This document shows positions 57,101 through 63,746 of a stretch of 64,000 nt of DNA, one piece after another. Source of the stretch: Heligmosomoides polygyrus polygyrus (lineage: Eukaryota; Nematoda; Chromadorea; Rhabditida; Heligmosomidae); assembly GCA_947396885.1 (NCBI GenBank), contig OX377201.1:7240934-7304933 (forward strand), written 5' to 3'. The translations under genes were made by a program, and so were the position numbers. How positions within the stretch are numbered: position 1 is the first letter of the stretch; each line of letters opens with the position of its first letter. The notes beneath the pieces are model-generated. The model was not told the origin of the DNA. It ran no database searches and saw only the letters and a list, made by a program, of their open reading frames with translations.

Positions 57101-60100
57101 CTGACACGGGCCTTTGGTGGCACCTCAACCCTGGAGAATGTCCACTACTTGCAAAATAAATGACCAAGTATCTTGTTATTCCGGTCTTCTAATTGGATTG
57201 TAACGATGATTCAGTTGTCTTCCTAAGTTCAACCGTTTTCATCCACAGCTGTGGTTTCGTTCTGTCTTCTTTCGGTTCTCTGTTGAACGTGCCTTCGAAA
57301 TCGAGTTATTCGATTGTTCGATTTTCGAAGACGGTGAAAAATCGAGTTATTCGATTGTTCGACTTTCGAAGACGACCAAAATCGAGTTGTTCGATTGTTC
57401 GATTTTCGAAGACGGCGAAAAGTCGAGTTATTCAATTGTTCGATTTTCGAAGATGGCGAAAAATCGAGTTATTCGATTGTTCGAATTTCGAAAACGGCGA
57501 AAAATCGAGTTACTCGATTGTTCGATTTTCGAAGACGGCGAAAAGTCCAGTTATTCGACTGCTTGATTTTCGAAGACGGCGAAAAATCGAGTTATTTGTT
57601 TGTTCGACTTTCGAAAAAAATTGTCGAAAAGCTCAACTCTAGTGTGGGATGCAGCGAGTGAGTACTGCATCGGGCTGCAGAGGAGGACCTATGGTACAGG
57701 TCTTGCACAGTGAAGGTGCGACAGCTGTTGAAGGCTGCCCGAACCTGGCGGGTTGCCACTGCCATCTGCGTACGAGCGCTTCAGGCCAAGAATGGAGGTG
57801 GTCATTGCGACTGACAGAGGATATATTGAGCAATTTCACTCTTGAGATATCCCTCTGTTTGTATGTGAAAGAATTTTCTATTTCACTTGTATTTTGGGCG
57901 GAACGGCGTTCTCGATTTATCTCAAGAAGGGAATGAGACGTGCAGCGAGGTGAGTACTGGCTCAACAAAGGGTATTAGAAACACAGAAAAGAACACTGGG
58001 AGGACTGCATGGTGCCCTTCTCCAAATGGTCACAAAAATAGGCTGCGGTTCCTCAGCAGGGCTCACATTGACGACTAATAAAACCAACGTTCCTTGCTCT
58101 CCAGCACTATCGAAACGAAAGCAGCAAGATAGTCGTGGCCAAGCAGTAGCAGTATGTAAAATTTCTTTAATTCTTTTTGTACTGTCTTCTTTTGATCCGA
58201 GTGGTCATTCCCTTTTTTCTATTTGCTGTACAACTGAGCCGAGTTATTAGCTTTATCCGGTTACACAGCACGCAGGCACGAAAGAGCTAATAAAATTATT
58301 TAGTACCAGAAGAACTATTGTCGTTGGGACAGCGAAGGAAGAATATGCGATGGGACAGTGGGTGGAGGTGAACCGACCGCCGTGGCCAGAGAGAAAGCGC
58401 CGTGGCCAAGAATCAATGTCCTCTGTCCCTCCTTCAAACGGATACGTAGAAGTTAGAGCATCAAGAGGAACTGCACGAATGAAGAGACAAGGGAGCCATT
58501 GACATCTTGGCAAGGAAGGGTGGTCAGATTAAGGCATGGTGACGAGTAATAATCATGAGGATATGGCAAAATCGGCAGTCACTCATGAGACAGGGCGGAG
58601 ATGGCGAAACAATAACAAACACATCTCCGGTTACGGTAGAGCAGTGAGCAAGATCCACATTTTAAAAATTATTTATGCCATCAATATCGAGATCAATATC
58701 GAGATTCTTAATTCTTGCAAGACAAATCCATTAAGGAAGGACAGTGGGCAGTATAAGAATGTACAAACGAAACAATTCTAAAAAAGCTTCGGTCAGTAGC
58801 AGGAAATCGATGTGATCTGATTCGAATTTTCCTGTCGAATTGTGTTACGCTACTCTCCCACTCTTTAGAAGCCGATGATAAAACACATATCTTGTCTACA
58901 AAATTTCTCGAAACCAAGATATGTTGAGCACCTCATTGGACACCACATTCTTTTGATCTCTTTCCCCCTCAGAAAACCTCACGGGTGCGGGAACTTTTAC
59001 TCACTTTTGGTTGCGCGACGCCGCCATTCGCGGCAAGGCTGCGATGGCGCGACGAAAACGCGCACACCTTGATAGCTCCGTGCGCGTGGGTCCTGCACCT
59101 ATTATAGATCGTCGCCCCGCCCTTTAAAAATCGATATGCGAGGTTTATACGTGCACTTCTACGTGCCGTCCTTTTCTCTCGGACCGTAGTCAGCTCACTG
59201 TGCTGAGAGAGTGGCAACGTTCAGTACTCAACTTTCAACACTGAAAAGTACTAATGGGCAAAGAGCTTTGGCACATAAATGAATTAATTCAACGTAAACC
59301 ATTGCGAATTTATAGTACGATACAAACGTGGGGTGAGTTCTAGCTAACCGGACTACTGGAAGTGAATGGTATATAGCTTACCATAAAAGCGAAGAACGAG
59401 GCTTCATTATAAGCTGGGTTTGGGAAATGTTCGCCGAGCCAACATAAATGTAAAATGCTCCGAATTTATGCTATGTTCTGGAGCATATCACTTATACACT
59501 GATATTTTCCGACTAGGTATGGGTGCAAGGAAGGCGTTTCAGCTTAGAAATGCTGGCATGAAGCTCCAACTTTGGAGAAAGGAAGAAGTGTGAGTAATCT
59601 CTTCCGCATCGCCGACGAATGGTTGGTGACGTCGCGCACGCGGTGTGCGCGCGCGGCGGATGGCGCGGCTAAAAGTGAGTAAAAGTTCCGCCCCTCGGAA
59701 AAAACAACCCCCCCCCATTGCCTTTCCTCTCCCAAGTGTAGGGGAGCGTAATCGGGCCGAAGATGGCAGCGAGGCGAATAATAACACAAACTAGGTGAAG
59801 ATCCCAGATGTGGTCATAGTAAAAATAGCGAAAGTTAAGGAAAACGTCCCTGACAGAAATTTGAGGTTCGATCAACATATCTTGGTGATGGATCAAAGCG
59901 AATAGTTTTTTCCTCAAGAAAATAAGAACAACAATTGTTACGATAACAATAACAATTTTTCGATAGCAATTTTCGGTGTAACAGGCAAGCAAAAAAGGCA
60001 CTTTTTGAAGGGACGATGATAATAGGGGGTAAATGTTCTTTATAAAAAGTCCATCCCTAAAGGCCGCCACAGACTTCTGCGGCGCCGCTGCCCTATGCTT

Positions 60101-63100
60101 AACCATAGGGCAGAGACGCAGAGCTCGCCTCCAGCGGCGCCGCCGAGCGGCGCCGCAGAAGTCTGTGGCGGCCTTAAGCCCTAGTTTATACTTGCACCGT
60201 TGCGATGGTTGGGATAAATATCGACCGGGCGACGCGAAAAAATATCTACGGCTCGATATCTACGGCTATTGCGGTGCCGCGCCCCGTGGCGGCGCAAGTA
60301 TAAACTAGGGCTAAGGCTTGCTCATTAAACAATTTAAGTATTAAGTATTAAGTTTATTACGTTCGCATAAGGCAAGCGTGCGAAAGAATAAACAAAACAG
60401 TTATGAAATGATAGAACACGAAACCGGACATATCAAATCAAACACCTAGCAAATACAAAGGCACACGACCCGATGACTGGTTCCTATGAAATATAACTAA
60501 GAAATACTGTGAGTATGCAACATGTTCGACACCACTCTTTTAAACTGACTCAGATTCAGCTTGGCAGTAAGATTCTTCGTGACTCTAAGGTCGGCACTAC
60601 TTGCCCTGATGGTAAAGGACTGCACGCACCCTGGTTTTAGGTGGCTGAAGACCTATCTTAGAAACTGCACCTCTAGATTTGGAAGGAGTGATTTCGAAGA
60701 ATTTTTTAGGGCACTTTTTCAGGGAATTTCTACAATTCAGGTGTTAACAGTCGTATTGCAAATTCGTTGCGAATCTCCAACATGGTCGTTAATCTCAATG
60801 CATTGCGGAGTGAAACAGCCTTCTAATTTTATTTCCTGCTATTTCAGATAGATCACGATGTCTATATGATGGTGTCGCCAAGGGTTAGAGAAGAAGCGAG
60901 GGAGTACTTCAACTGTTCTGATTTAGAAGGCGCCGAAATTGAAACTCAGGGTGGTGCTGGTACAGCTTTTTCGCATTGGGAAAAGCGCGTGTTCGAGGTG
61001 CAGAAAAACTTCCATTTTCAGGATTTCCAATTTAATCACTGCCTGTTATTAAGTAACTTTATATAATAGGATTTTCTGTATTCAACGTACATTTTCGCCT
61101 TTTTAGAACGAAGCAATGTCTGGTTACTCGACACAGGTTTTTGCCATATCTCGTATTACTCTCGCGGTGTTTGAAGATTCGGGATGGTATAAGCCAAATT
61201 ATGAGTACGTTTCCTATAACCTTGAGAGCAAGCTCGTTATTGGATGCGCCACGCATTCAGCGGTGACCAATCAGTAAGCAACTCAGAGCCTTCCATCGTT
61301 CTGGGGTCGGTAAATTGGTACCAGACTTGTCTGGGACGGGTGAAACTCTGACTTGTTTATCGGTTGAATACTGCAATTTATTGCAGAGGCCATAAAGGAT
61401 AAAAAGATAAAGGATAATGGACGGCGTTACTCAATCTCTTTTGGGATGCGCCACGCATTTTACTTCTACGGGATGTCGTGGAGGCGACATGAATGCGTAC
61501 TTGGCCATACAATGACTTGCGGTGGCCAGCCGATGAACAAGTCAGCGCTCTATTCTTTCCAGACAAGTCTGGTACCAATTCACTGACCCCGGAGGGATGG
61601 AAGGTTTGGTTGGCCTGGGCGGGAAATTCGAACAGGAACCTGGTATCGGGTGCAAGCGACAGCCGGCGCCTCCTCCGACTGCGCTACATGCGCCGACACG
61701 GGCCATATACGCATTCAAATTGCCGACAGAGGTATAAGTTATAGTTGTGCTTGAATGACCTACTAGAATAGGCGTTCGAATGATTTACATTCGAATTTGA
61801 ATACTCGAATAATTTGAAATATTTTCATCGCAAAATTTTAATTAAGTTTCCAGTAAATCGTTAAATTTCGTTAAAACTACTGTTAGCTGCAGGTTAGCTG
61901 CAAACCATTATTTCAAGTAAAAAAAAATCAAGGAAAACATACGTTTCAACATCAGGAGGTCAACAGCTAAAGTTCAAGGAATGCAGTCCAACACTACAAT
62001 GTAAAATAAACAACACAACATGCCGATAGGGTGTGAAGTAAGAACAGGTATGGAATTATCATTCAAGATGATCGCCGACAAGGCATCATGAAATGTGCGA
62101 CCATGCAGGTACCGGGAGTTCTATGCTTTCGTTGTTTTTTCTATCTGGAATCTTTTTCTATATGCATACGGAATCTCAATGTTGCCACCAGCCCATTAAT
62201 TACAGAAAGAAATAATAAAAATACAATTAAAAGCCTATCAGTGGAATGTTAACACGTTGGCGAATCCATGATTTTCGAGTGCCTGGTGCGTGGGACCACT
62301 CCAAGTTTTTGCAACGTCGGGACCGTGACGCGACATCGTGTCACACAGTCCCACACTGCCGGAAAGTTGTGACACGTCGTCAACGTGTTAACGAACAGGA
62401 AAAGTAGCTTTTTCAATTTTGGTTATTAGAAATCCAATTCCAAAATCGTTTAAAATACGTTCAGCGGCCGAAAACATTCTCCCCGTATCGACTGTTCCAG
62501 GTGGGGGGAGGGGCAAAAATATTCTGGCATAAGCAGTGCCAGGTGAGGATAGGCGCTCAAACCCGTTTGGGATGCGTCATGCATTCCACTTGTAGGGGAC
62601 ATCGTGGAGTCGATTTGAATGTGCATTTGGCCACCAATGGCTTGCGGTGGCCATGAAAAAGCCAGCGCTTTATGCTTCCCAGACAAGTCTGGTACCGATT
62701 CACCGACCACAGAGGGATCGAAGGCTTGGTCGGCCTGCGCGAGAAATCCCGAAAATAGGATGAGAAACCTAGTACAGAGTGTACGCCTTAGACCTCTCCC
62801 GACTACGGTACACGCCCCTTCCCCCCCCCCCCTCCCCCGCAAATTGCATTATCTCTAAAAATTCAAAACCAATTCATGAAAATATTCAAATATACTTGTT
62901 GATTCCAACAGTTTTTTTTCAGGAGCGGTCCTAATCGTGAGGATGACACCTGCAATACTAGAGAATACTAGGGGTAAATGTGATAAGCTCACTGAGAAAA
63001 AAGTGCGTTAAAAATTCCGTTAAATTTCTAAAAATTTCCGTTAGGTCGATAAGCCAGATTTTAAGGAAAAAGGCCGCTAATCCGGTAAATTCGTTAAATC

Positions 63101-63746
63101 CTTAACCGTTAAATGTGCACTCCTGATTCACATTCGAATACTCTAAATACCGCGTATTTCATGTGTATTCGTATTCGAATTTTCAGCAAATCACATTTTG
63201 CGAACGTTCGAATATTCAGAAAAACCGAACATATTTGACTTCGAATATTCAAAATTTGTGAGCATTCAAAACCATTCGAATACTCGACAAATTTTTGAGA
63301 GCATAACTATGTACAGTAGAAGTAGAATGCGTGGCACATCCTAAAACGGACTGATCAACACCGTCCTTTACCCCTACTCTTTAATTCGCCTTTCCGTTAC
63401 CAGGTGCTCGCGCTGTGGAGCGTTGAAACCCTTCAAGGCTATATAGCCTATGCTATACTTCGGCAAAGATGTTGTCGGCGACGTCGGCGACAGTGTTGAG
63501 CGGGTGCAACACAGTGCGTAGCGGCCCGAGCAACACTGTCGCCGACGTCGCCGACGTCGCTGACACCAGCGCCGCCGAAGTATAACATAGGCCGATGGAA
63601 TATTGCTTTTGAATTTACAGCAAAGCGTCTGACATGACATGGGGACGAGGACTTGGGTGCGAGTTCGCGAAGCGAAGCTGCCTGTCATGGATGAAATCGC
63701 ACCCGAAGAATCCATATCCGTTCTGCACAACCTATGAACACGCCAG
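36051..63746 (+). CDS. Leishmanolysin-like (M8) zinc metallopeptidase, gene 2 (spliced, incomplete at 3' end)
   Basis: The second, downstream paralogue in the same direction. Exons: 36051-36175, 38781-38888, 42798-42894, 43164-43218, 45635-45746, 49475-49640, 54107-54184, 60848-60997, 61107-61204, 63621-63746. All junctions keep phase. They total about 1115 nt (about 370 residues) and end with the WGRGLGC exon, so the late Cys-rich exons and stop lie beyond the window. HELIH, FSHWEKR and NEAM are present, so the zinc site and Met-turn look intact. The residue after HALx that is Gly in gene 1 is Val here (HALVF). Introns are longer than in gene 1 and hold most of the mariner and satellite DNA. 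The start exon was not found in 30006-36050. It may be a separate gene or an alternative 3' part of a larger locus; two genes is the simpler reading because gene 1 has a stop and a hydrophobic end. Confidence 0.85.
36176..37364. other. Intron A-B of gene 2, first part
   Basis: No gene seen. An inverted pair, GTACATGTCGCGAACGTGAG (36899) and CTCACTTTCGCGACATGTAC (37063), marks a small imperfect foldback element at about 36899-37082. At 36580-36830 two degenerate copies of a segment containing GGGTAGAAAATA follow each other. Confidence 0.4.
37365..38535 (+). repeat. tRNA-derived SINE, copy 5, split by a Tc1-like insertion
   Basis: The 5' half is 37365-37457 (TTCAGATTTCCCGCCCAGGT, GGGGTCGGTGAATTGCTACC) and the 3' half is 38388-38535 (GTTCATCGGCTGGCCACCGC, CGATAGAAGTAGAATGCGCT). 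The break is at a TA, where the Tc1-like element sits. This dates the transposon after the SINE. Confidence 0.72.
37458..38387 (-). mobile_element. Tc1/mariner-type element with long inverted repeats
   Basis: The ends are ACAGGGTGCGAAAAAGTATTG and, inverted, ACAGGGTGCGTAAAAAGTATTG, with TA on both sides. Inverted arms of about 200 bp contain GGTCTTCTTTTCCTGCGAATG and its relative. The centre holds a decayed transposase on the minus strand (37896-37693), with [15 protein letters not shown] and [20 protein letters not shown]. That is the region carrying the third catalytic acidic residue in Tc1-family enzymes. The N-terminal domain is gone. Confidence 0.78.
38781..38888 (+). CDS. Gene 2 exon B
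   Basis: Acceptor GCTTTTCCAG, donor GTAAGT. It reads [20 protein letters not shown], then [10 protein letters not shown]. 108 nt, the same length and phases as gene 1 exon B. Confidence 0.86.
39003..39302. mobile_element. PIF/Harbinger-like MITE flanked by TAA
   Basis: Terminal inverted repeats AGCCCTCCGCACACTTTTGC and, at the right, GCAATAGTGTACGTAGGGCT. TAA lies on both sides (39000-39002 and 39303-39305). The interior is GCC/CGC rich (GCGTCTGCCGCGT). A 3-bp TAA/TTA duplication is typical of PIF/Harbinger. The 141- and 152-codon ORFs across it are GC artefacts. Confidence 0.7.
39590..39890 (+). repeat. tRNA-derived SINE, copy 6 (degenerate)
   Basis: It retains TAGGTTCTTGGTTCTGTTTC, TACCGCAAGTCATTGTTAGA and TGACTAACGTCCATCTTTACC. 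It includes a 17-base poly-C run at about 39679. Confidence 0.55.
39909..41438 (+). mobile_element. Tc1-like transposon with decayed transposase
   Basis: Inverted ends: TAAATTGACGGCAAAATATT at the left and, inverted from the right, TACAGTGGAGTCAAAATATT. Both continue to TCGTAACTTTGG, with TA at each edge. The transposase frames run plus-wise from about 40240 to 41160. They include [51 protein letters not shown] and a weaker LIEHV...DVDKMVKRL tail. The GPIHRI, HDNDPKH-type and IEH motifs belong to the Tc1 DDE domain. Several frameshifts and stops inactivate it. Confidence 0.82.
40727..40909 (+). pseudogene. Tc1-like transposase, central catalytic fragment
   Basis: The longest intact piece, with [40 protein letters not shown] and DNDPK. 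The DN of HDNDPK is the second catalytic Asp of the DDE triad. Frames before and after are shifted. Confidence 0.75.
41590..42545. repeat. AT-rich foldback element, copy 2
   Basis: Inverted arms share CAAATCGGACACTATTCTAA, ATTCTCCAAGATGGTTAGAA and the right-side complements (TTCTAACATTTTTGGAGAAA, CTAGCTTAGAAGAGCGTCCA). An inner hairpin joins GATTGCGCCATGCACTC (42000) and GAGTGCATGGCGCAATC (42183). Same family as 28495-29330. Confidence 0.65.
42798..42894 (+). CDS. Gene 2 exon C: cysteine-rich
   Basis: Acceptor GATGTGTTAG, donor GTATGG. It enters with 1 nt and exits in phase 0. It reads [20 protein letters not shown], then [12 protein letters not shown]. 12 nt shorter than its gene 1 counterpart; CxxxCxxxCG is kept. 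Confidence 0.83.
43164..43218 (+). CDS. Gene 2 exon D1: micro-exon with Cys pairs
   Basis: Acceptor CTTTTCTTTTCAG, donor GTCGGT. 55 nt. It reads [18 protein letters not shown]. One codon longer than the gene 1 micro-exon and with the same phases. Confidence 0.82.
43465..43560 (-). repeat. SINE fragment
   Basis: GTATTCTGCTTCTACAGGAT and GTCGAGGCAATTTGGAGACC resemble the 3' half of the tRNA-derived SINE on the minus strand. Only about 95 bp. Confidence 0.45.
43883..44049. repeat. Palindromic MITE, GGCCGGATTCATCAA family, copy 2
   Basis: GGGGCCGGACTCAGCAACGA to TCGTCTGAATTTTCTCTGTC and GTTGATGAATCTGGCC. The arms are more diverged than at 20237-20406. Intron D1-D2 of gene 2. Confidence 0.75.
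44245..44949 (-). mobile_element. Mariner element with internal deletion
   Basis: The ends are TACCAGGCTGTCAATAATTC and, inverted, TACCAGGCTGTCCAATAATT, with TA on each edge. The minus ORF from 44791 keeps the N-terminal DNA-binding half of a mariner transposase: [40 protein letters not shown] and [19 protein letters not shown]. It then passes through [11 protein letters not shown] into nonsense, so the catalytic core is deleted. Confidence 0.83.
44950..45634. other. Intron D1-D2, second part: nothing recognised
   Basis: No coding family, RNA gene or repeat shared with the rest of the window. Confidence 0.35.
45635..45746 (+). CDS. Gene 2 exon D2: DFALFVS strand
   Basis: Acceptor TCTTATTTTAG, donor GTGCGC. 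It reads [20 protein letters not shown], then [15 protein letters not shown]. The [10 protein letters not shown]..C...AyA..C pattern is kept. Confidence 0.86.
45995..46280 (+). repeat. tRNA-derived SINE, copy 7
   Basis: GAGGCGCCAGTAGTCGCGGC, GTTCCTAGTTCCGATTTTCC, GAGGTCAGTGAATTGGTCCC and GACGCTGTCCTTCGTCTTTT. Diverged; an earlier fragment lies at 45850-45915. It directly precedes the composite element beta. Confidence 0.65.
46288..47968. mobile_element. Composite hairpin-plus-minisatellite element, copy beta (complete)
   Basis: The left terminal hairpin is 46288-46322 (CAGTCGTTCAGCGGCC and complement), then GGGGGCTTCGCCCCC and AAACCCCGAG. Two to three units of a roughly 100-bp repeat with ATCGATCGATATCGATTGGT follow (46430-46690), then the 42-bp satellite array (46700-47870). 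Last come GACGGACCGACAGAGTGACA and a right end CTTTATATATAGTAGGAT. It is followed without a spacer by copy gamma. No transposase. Confidence 0.68.
46700..47870. repeat. 42-bp satellite array with a 624-bp higher-order duplication
   Basis: About 28 units built on GTTGCCGACGTGTTCGGCAC and GTCTGCGGCATCGCCAGGCAC, with shorter variants (AACTGTTCGG, CTCGCCATGC). The marker GTGATCGGC occurs at 46931 and 47555, exactly 624 bp apart, and the surrounding units match, so a block of about 15 units was duplicated. The 42-bp period is 14 codons, which keeps several frames open on both strands. The 380-codon ORF at 46787-47929 is therefore not evidence of a gene. Confidence 0.85.
47969..48620. mobile_element. 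Composite hairpin-plus-minisatellite element, copy gamma (head-to-tail with beta)
   Basis: It starts with the hairpin at 47969-48003 immediately after the TATATATAGTAGGAT end of beta. It then has CGACGGCTTC...CGCCGTAGTAATAACTTCT-type internal sequence also seen in alpha (8310-8350). Three units of the ATCGATCGATATCGAT repeat (48180-48540) and a single satellite unit (48590-48616) follow, where it is truncated. Confidence 0.62.
48850..49230. repeat. Inverted-repeat MITE with an AT microsatellite core
   Basis: GGGCCGCACAACCAGTTGCT and TTGGGGTGAAAACCTGTTGC at the left pair with GCAACAGGTTTCCACCCCAA and AGCAAGTGGTTGTTCGGCCC at the right. The centre is TATATACATATATATACATA-rich (48905-49015). Confidence 0.65.
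49475..49640 (+). CDS. Gene 2 exon E: zinc-binding helix HELIH
   Basis: Acceptor GCAGCTTTTCAG, donor GTAAAA. It reads [19 protein letters not shown], then [16 protein letters not shown]. HExxH is intact. The residue that is Gly in HALGF is Val here, unlike gene 1 and the family pattern. It exits in phase 0 and joins 54107 in frame. Confidence 0.87.
49641..50911. other. Intron E-G of gene 2, first part
   Basis: No gene seen. TAATAA-rich simple sequence at 50735-50890. ORFs of 70-130 codons on the minus strand (50336-50722) are not recognised. Confidence 0.35.
50912..51776 (-). mobile_element. Mariner element with decayed transposase
   Basis: The ends are TTAGGTTGACCGAAAAGTCT and, inverted, TTGGGTTGATCGAAAAGTCT, with TA on each edge (50910-50911, 51777-51778). 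Minus-strand frames from 51600 read [56 protein letters not shown] and [24 protein letters not shown] and SPDLAPSDY carry the second and third Asp of mariner DDD. At least two frameshifts and a deletion before the first catalytic Asp make it inactive. Confidence 0.86.
52530..52556 (-). ncRNA. Hammerhead-ribozyme-like core (Penelope-type repeat)
   Basis: On the minus strand: CTGATGA, then a stem GGCG-AGGT-CGCC, then GAAACGT. That is the conserved core arrangement of a hammerhead (CUGAUGA, stem II, GAAA), with one extra A before the stem. The same core is known from terminal repeats of Penelope-like retroelements. I could not identify stems I and III with confidence, and no Penelope RT is nearby. 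A relic or a fortuitous match remains possible. Confidence 0.4.
52743..54074. mobile_element. Composite hairpin-plus-minisatellite element, copy delta
   Basis: A left hairpin CCAGACGTTCAACGGCC and complement (52743-52780), then TTGGGGCTTCTCCCCAAACC. The interior is not the 42-bp satellite but a CCCCTTCACTGGTCC minisatellite (about 52925-53690). A roughly 50-60 bp repeat with GACATCGGTGACACGTCTTC (53700-53900) follows. The right side has CACACACTCACACACAGACA and the end TTATATATAGTAGGAT, as in beta, so the flanks are shared while the payload differs. Confidence 0.62.
52925..53690. repeat. C/T-rich minisatellite (CACTGGTCCC type)
   Basis: Roughly 11-30 bp units of CCTTCACTGGTCCCC and CATTACTGGTCCC, strongly strand-asymmetric (almost no A on +). 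It gives long Pro/Ser/His-rich ORFs in all plus frames (up to 312 codons) that are not genes. Confidence 0.85.
54107..54184 (+). CDS. Gene 2 exon G: IPGVVER segment
   Basis: Acceptor GTGATTACAG (in-frame with exon E), donor GTAAGT. It reads [20 protein letters not shown], then ETAQGS. A second acceptor TGTTTCAG would start it at 54121 but out of frame with exon E. It lies 33 bp after the end of composite element delta. Confidence 0.78.
54930..55250. repeat. 41-bp minisatellite (ATTATTCGAAATCGACTTTCGCG)
   Basis: Units start at 54933, 54974, 55015 and 55056, exactly 41 bp apart, then diverge to 55250. Core TTCGAAATCGACTTTCGCGA. In intron G-H of gene 2. Confidence 0.85.
55490..55735. repeat. 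TTCGAA-rich AT repeat, copy 2
   Basis: TTGTGTATAGTTTTTTTTTC to GCGAGAGCACAACTACATAT with TTCGAAT motifs between. The same family as 30240-30680. Confidence 0.5.
55882..56461 (-). other. Two overlapping unclassified minus-strand ORFs
   Basis: 56461-56162 (99 codons, [20 protein letters not shown]...) and 56127-55882 (81 codons). Their composition is less biased than that of the repeat ORFs, and both are in the same direction with a short gap. I do not recognise a family, see no splice signals that join them and cannot exclude chance or a decayed element. Confidence 0.2.
56676..56992. repeat. GC-rich tandem repeat of about 125 bp
   Basis: Two and a half copies of a unit with CCCGAAGC, CTGGCGTGGCCCGCACG, GCTGAGGAAGCA and GGGCTACGTTCCCAGCG. 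The units start near 56677, 56806 and 56910. Non-coding. Confidence 0.7.
57039..57110. repeat. Short palindrome CCCGTGGCAGATAGCAAATTACG
   Basis: The arms CCCGTGGCAGATAGCAAATT and AATTTGCTATCTGACACGGG are nearly perfect, around a loop near GAAGTGAGGTAGTACTTC that itself pairs. Confidence 0.7.
57295..57625. repeat. 41-bp minisatellite (ATCGAGTTATTCGATTGTTCG)
   Basis: Units begin at CGAG 57302, 57343, 57383, 57424 and 57465 (41, 40, 41, 41 bp), eight in all. The core TTCGATTTTCGAAGACGGCG is related to the 54930-55250 array, which has the same period. ORFs with [11 protein letters not shown] reiterations come from it. Confidence 0.85.
57640..60060. other. Intron G-H of gene 2, repeat-poor stretch
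   Basis: No exon of the M8 family and no recognised repeat except that TTTTACTCACTTTTGGTTGCG at about 58995 and its inverse GGCTAAAAGTGAGTAAAAGT at 59667 suggest the ends of an inverted-repeat element (about 58980-59700). The ORFs of 60-145 codons are not recognised. Confidence 0.35.
60061..60174. mobile_element. PIF/Harbinger-like palindromic MITE with TAA target, first of a pair
   Basis: AGGCCGCCACAGACTTCTGC and GCAGAAGTCTGTGGCGGCCT are perfect arms. TAA at 60058-60060 and 60175-60177. The interior has the CATAGGGCAGAGACGCAGAG block seen at 21160 and, inverted, at 39245. Confidence 0.8.
60178..60311. mobile_element. Second palindromic MITE, abutting the first, TAA target
   Basis: GCCCTAGTTTATACTTGC and GCAAGTATAAACTAGGGC form the arms, with TAA at 60175-60177 (shared with the previous element) and 60312-60314. 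A different family from its neighbour, inserted at the same TAA. Confidence 0.78.
60848..60997 (+). CDS. Gene 2 exon H: third zinc ligand (SHWEKR)
   Basis: Acceptor TGCTATTTCAG, donor GTGCAG. 150 nt, phase 0 in and out. It reads [20 protein letters not shown], then [15 protein letters not shown] and [10 protein letters not shown]. Confidence 0.93.
61107..61204 (+). CDS. Gene 2 exon I: Met-turn (NEAM)
   Basis: Acceptor CGCCTTTTTAG, donor GTACGT. It reads [20 protein letters not shown], then [12 protein letters not shown]. 98 nt as in gene 1. The intron before it is only 109 bp. Confidence 0.93.
61255..61700 (-). repeat. tRNA-derived SINE, copy 8 (minus) plus a plus-strand fragment
   Basis: 61400-61700 is a good minus copy (GGACGGCGTTACTCAATCTC, CGGGATGTCGTGGAGGCGAC, GCGCCTCCTCCGACTGCGC). 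A short plus fragment (GGGGTCGGTAAATTGGTACC) precedes it at 61300-61370. Confidence 0.72.
61735..61835. repeat. TTCGAA-rich AT repeat, fragment
   Basis: ATAGTTGTGCTTGAATGACC followed by TTCGAA motifs, as at 55490. Confidence 0.45.
62249..62391. mobile_element. piggyBac-type MITE with TTAA target site
   Basis: TTAACACGTTGGCGA at the left and TCGTCAACGTGTTAA at the right, so CACGTTGRCGA termini are flanked by TTAA on both sides. 143 bp, non-coding. TTAA duplication is diagnostic of piggyBac transposition. Confidence 0.78.
62555..62835 (-). repeat. tRNA-derived SINE, copy 9 (minus)
   Basis: GATGCGTCATGCATTCCACT, GGCTTGCGGTGGCCATGAA, CCCAGACAAGTCTGGTACCG and GGCTTGGTCGGCCTGCGCGA. Diverged. Confidence 0.65.
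63125..63385. repeat. TTCGAA-rich AT repeat fused to a SINE tail fragment
   Basis: ATTCGAATACTCTAAATACC to TTGAGAGCATAACTATG, then AGAAGTAGAATGCGTGGCAC and CACCGTCCTTTACCCCTAC from the SINE 3' end. Confidence 0.5.
63445..63592. repeat. GC-rich palindromic MITE
   Basis: AGCCTATGCTATACTTCGGC and GCCGAAGTATAACATAGGC at the ends. The interior is GCCGACGTCGGCGACAGTGT and complement. It ends 28 bp before the first base of exon J of gene 2. Confidence 0.72.
63621..63746 (+). CDS. Gene 2 exon J: WGRGLGC, last exon in the window
   Basis: Acceptor TTGAATTTACAG, donor GTAATA. It reads [20 protein letters not shown], then [15 protein letters not shown] and EHAR. 126 nt as in gene 1. The following exon (C..DR.A...C) must lie beyond 64000. 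Confidence 0.93.

Noticed and set aside
54933..57625. Regular 41-bp repeats considered as a CRISPR array
   Set aside because: There are no unique spacers between the repeats; units are contiguous. The window is eukaryotic.
60320..60640. Possible LINE 3' end beginning at the TTAAGTA repeat
   Set aside because: Simple-repeat start and AT-rich sequence are suggestive, but no RT-coding sequence or match to the other LINEs could be shown.
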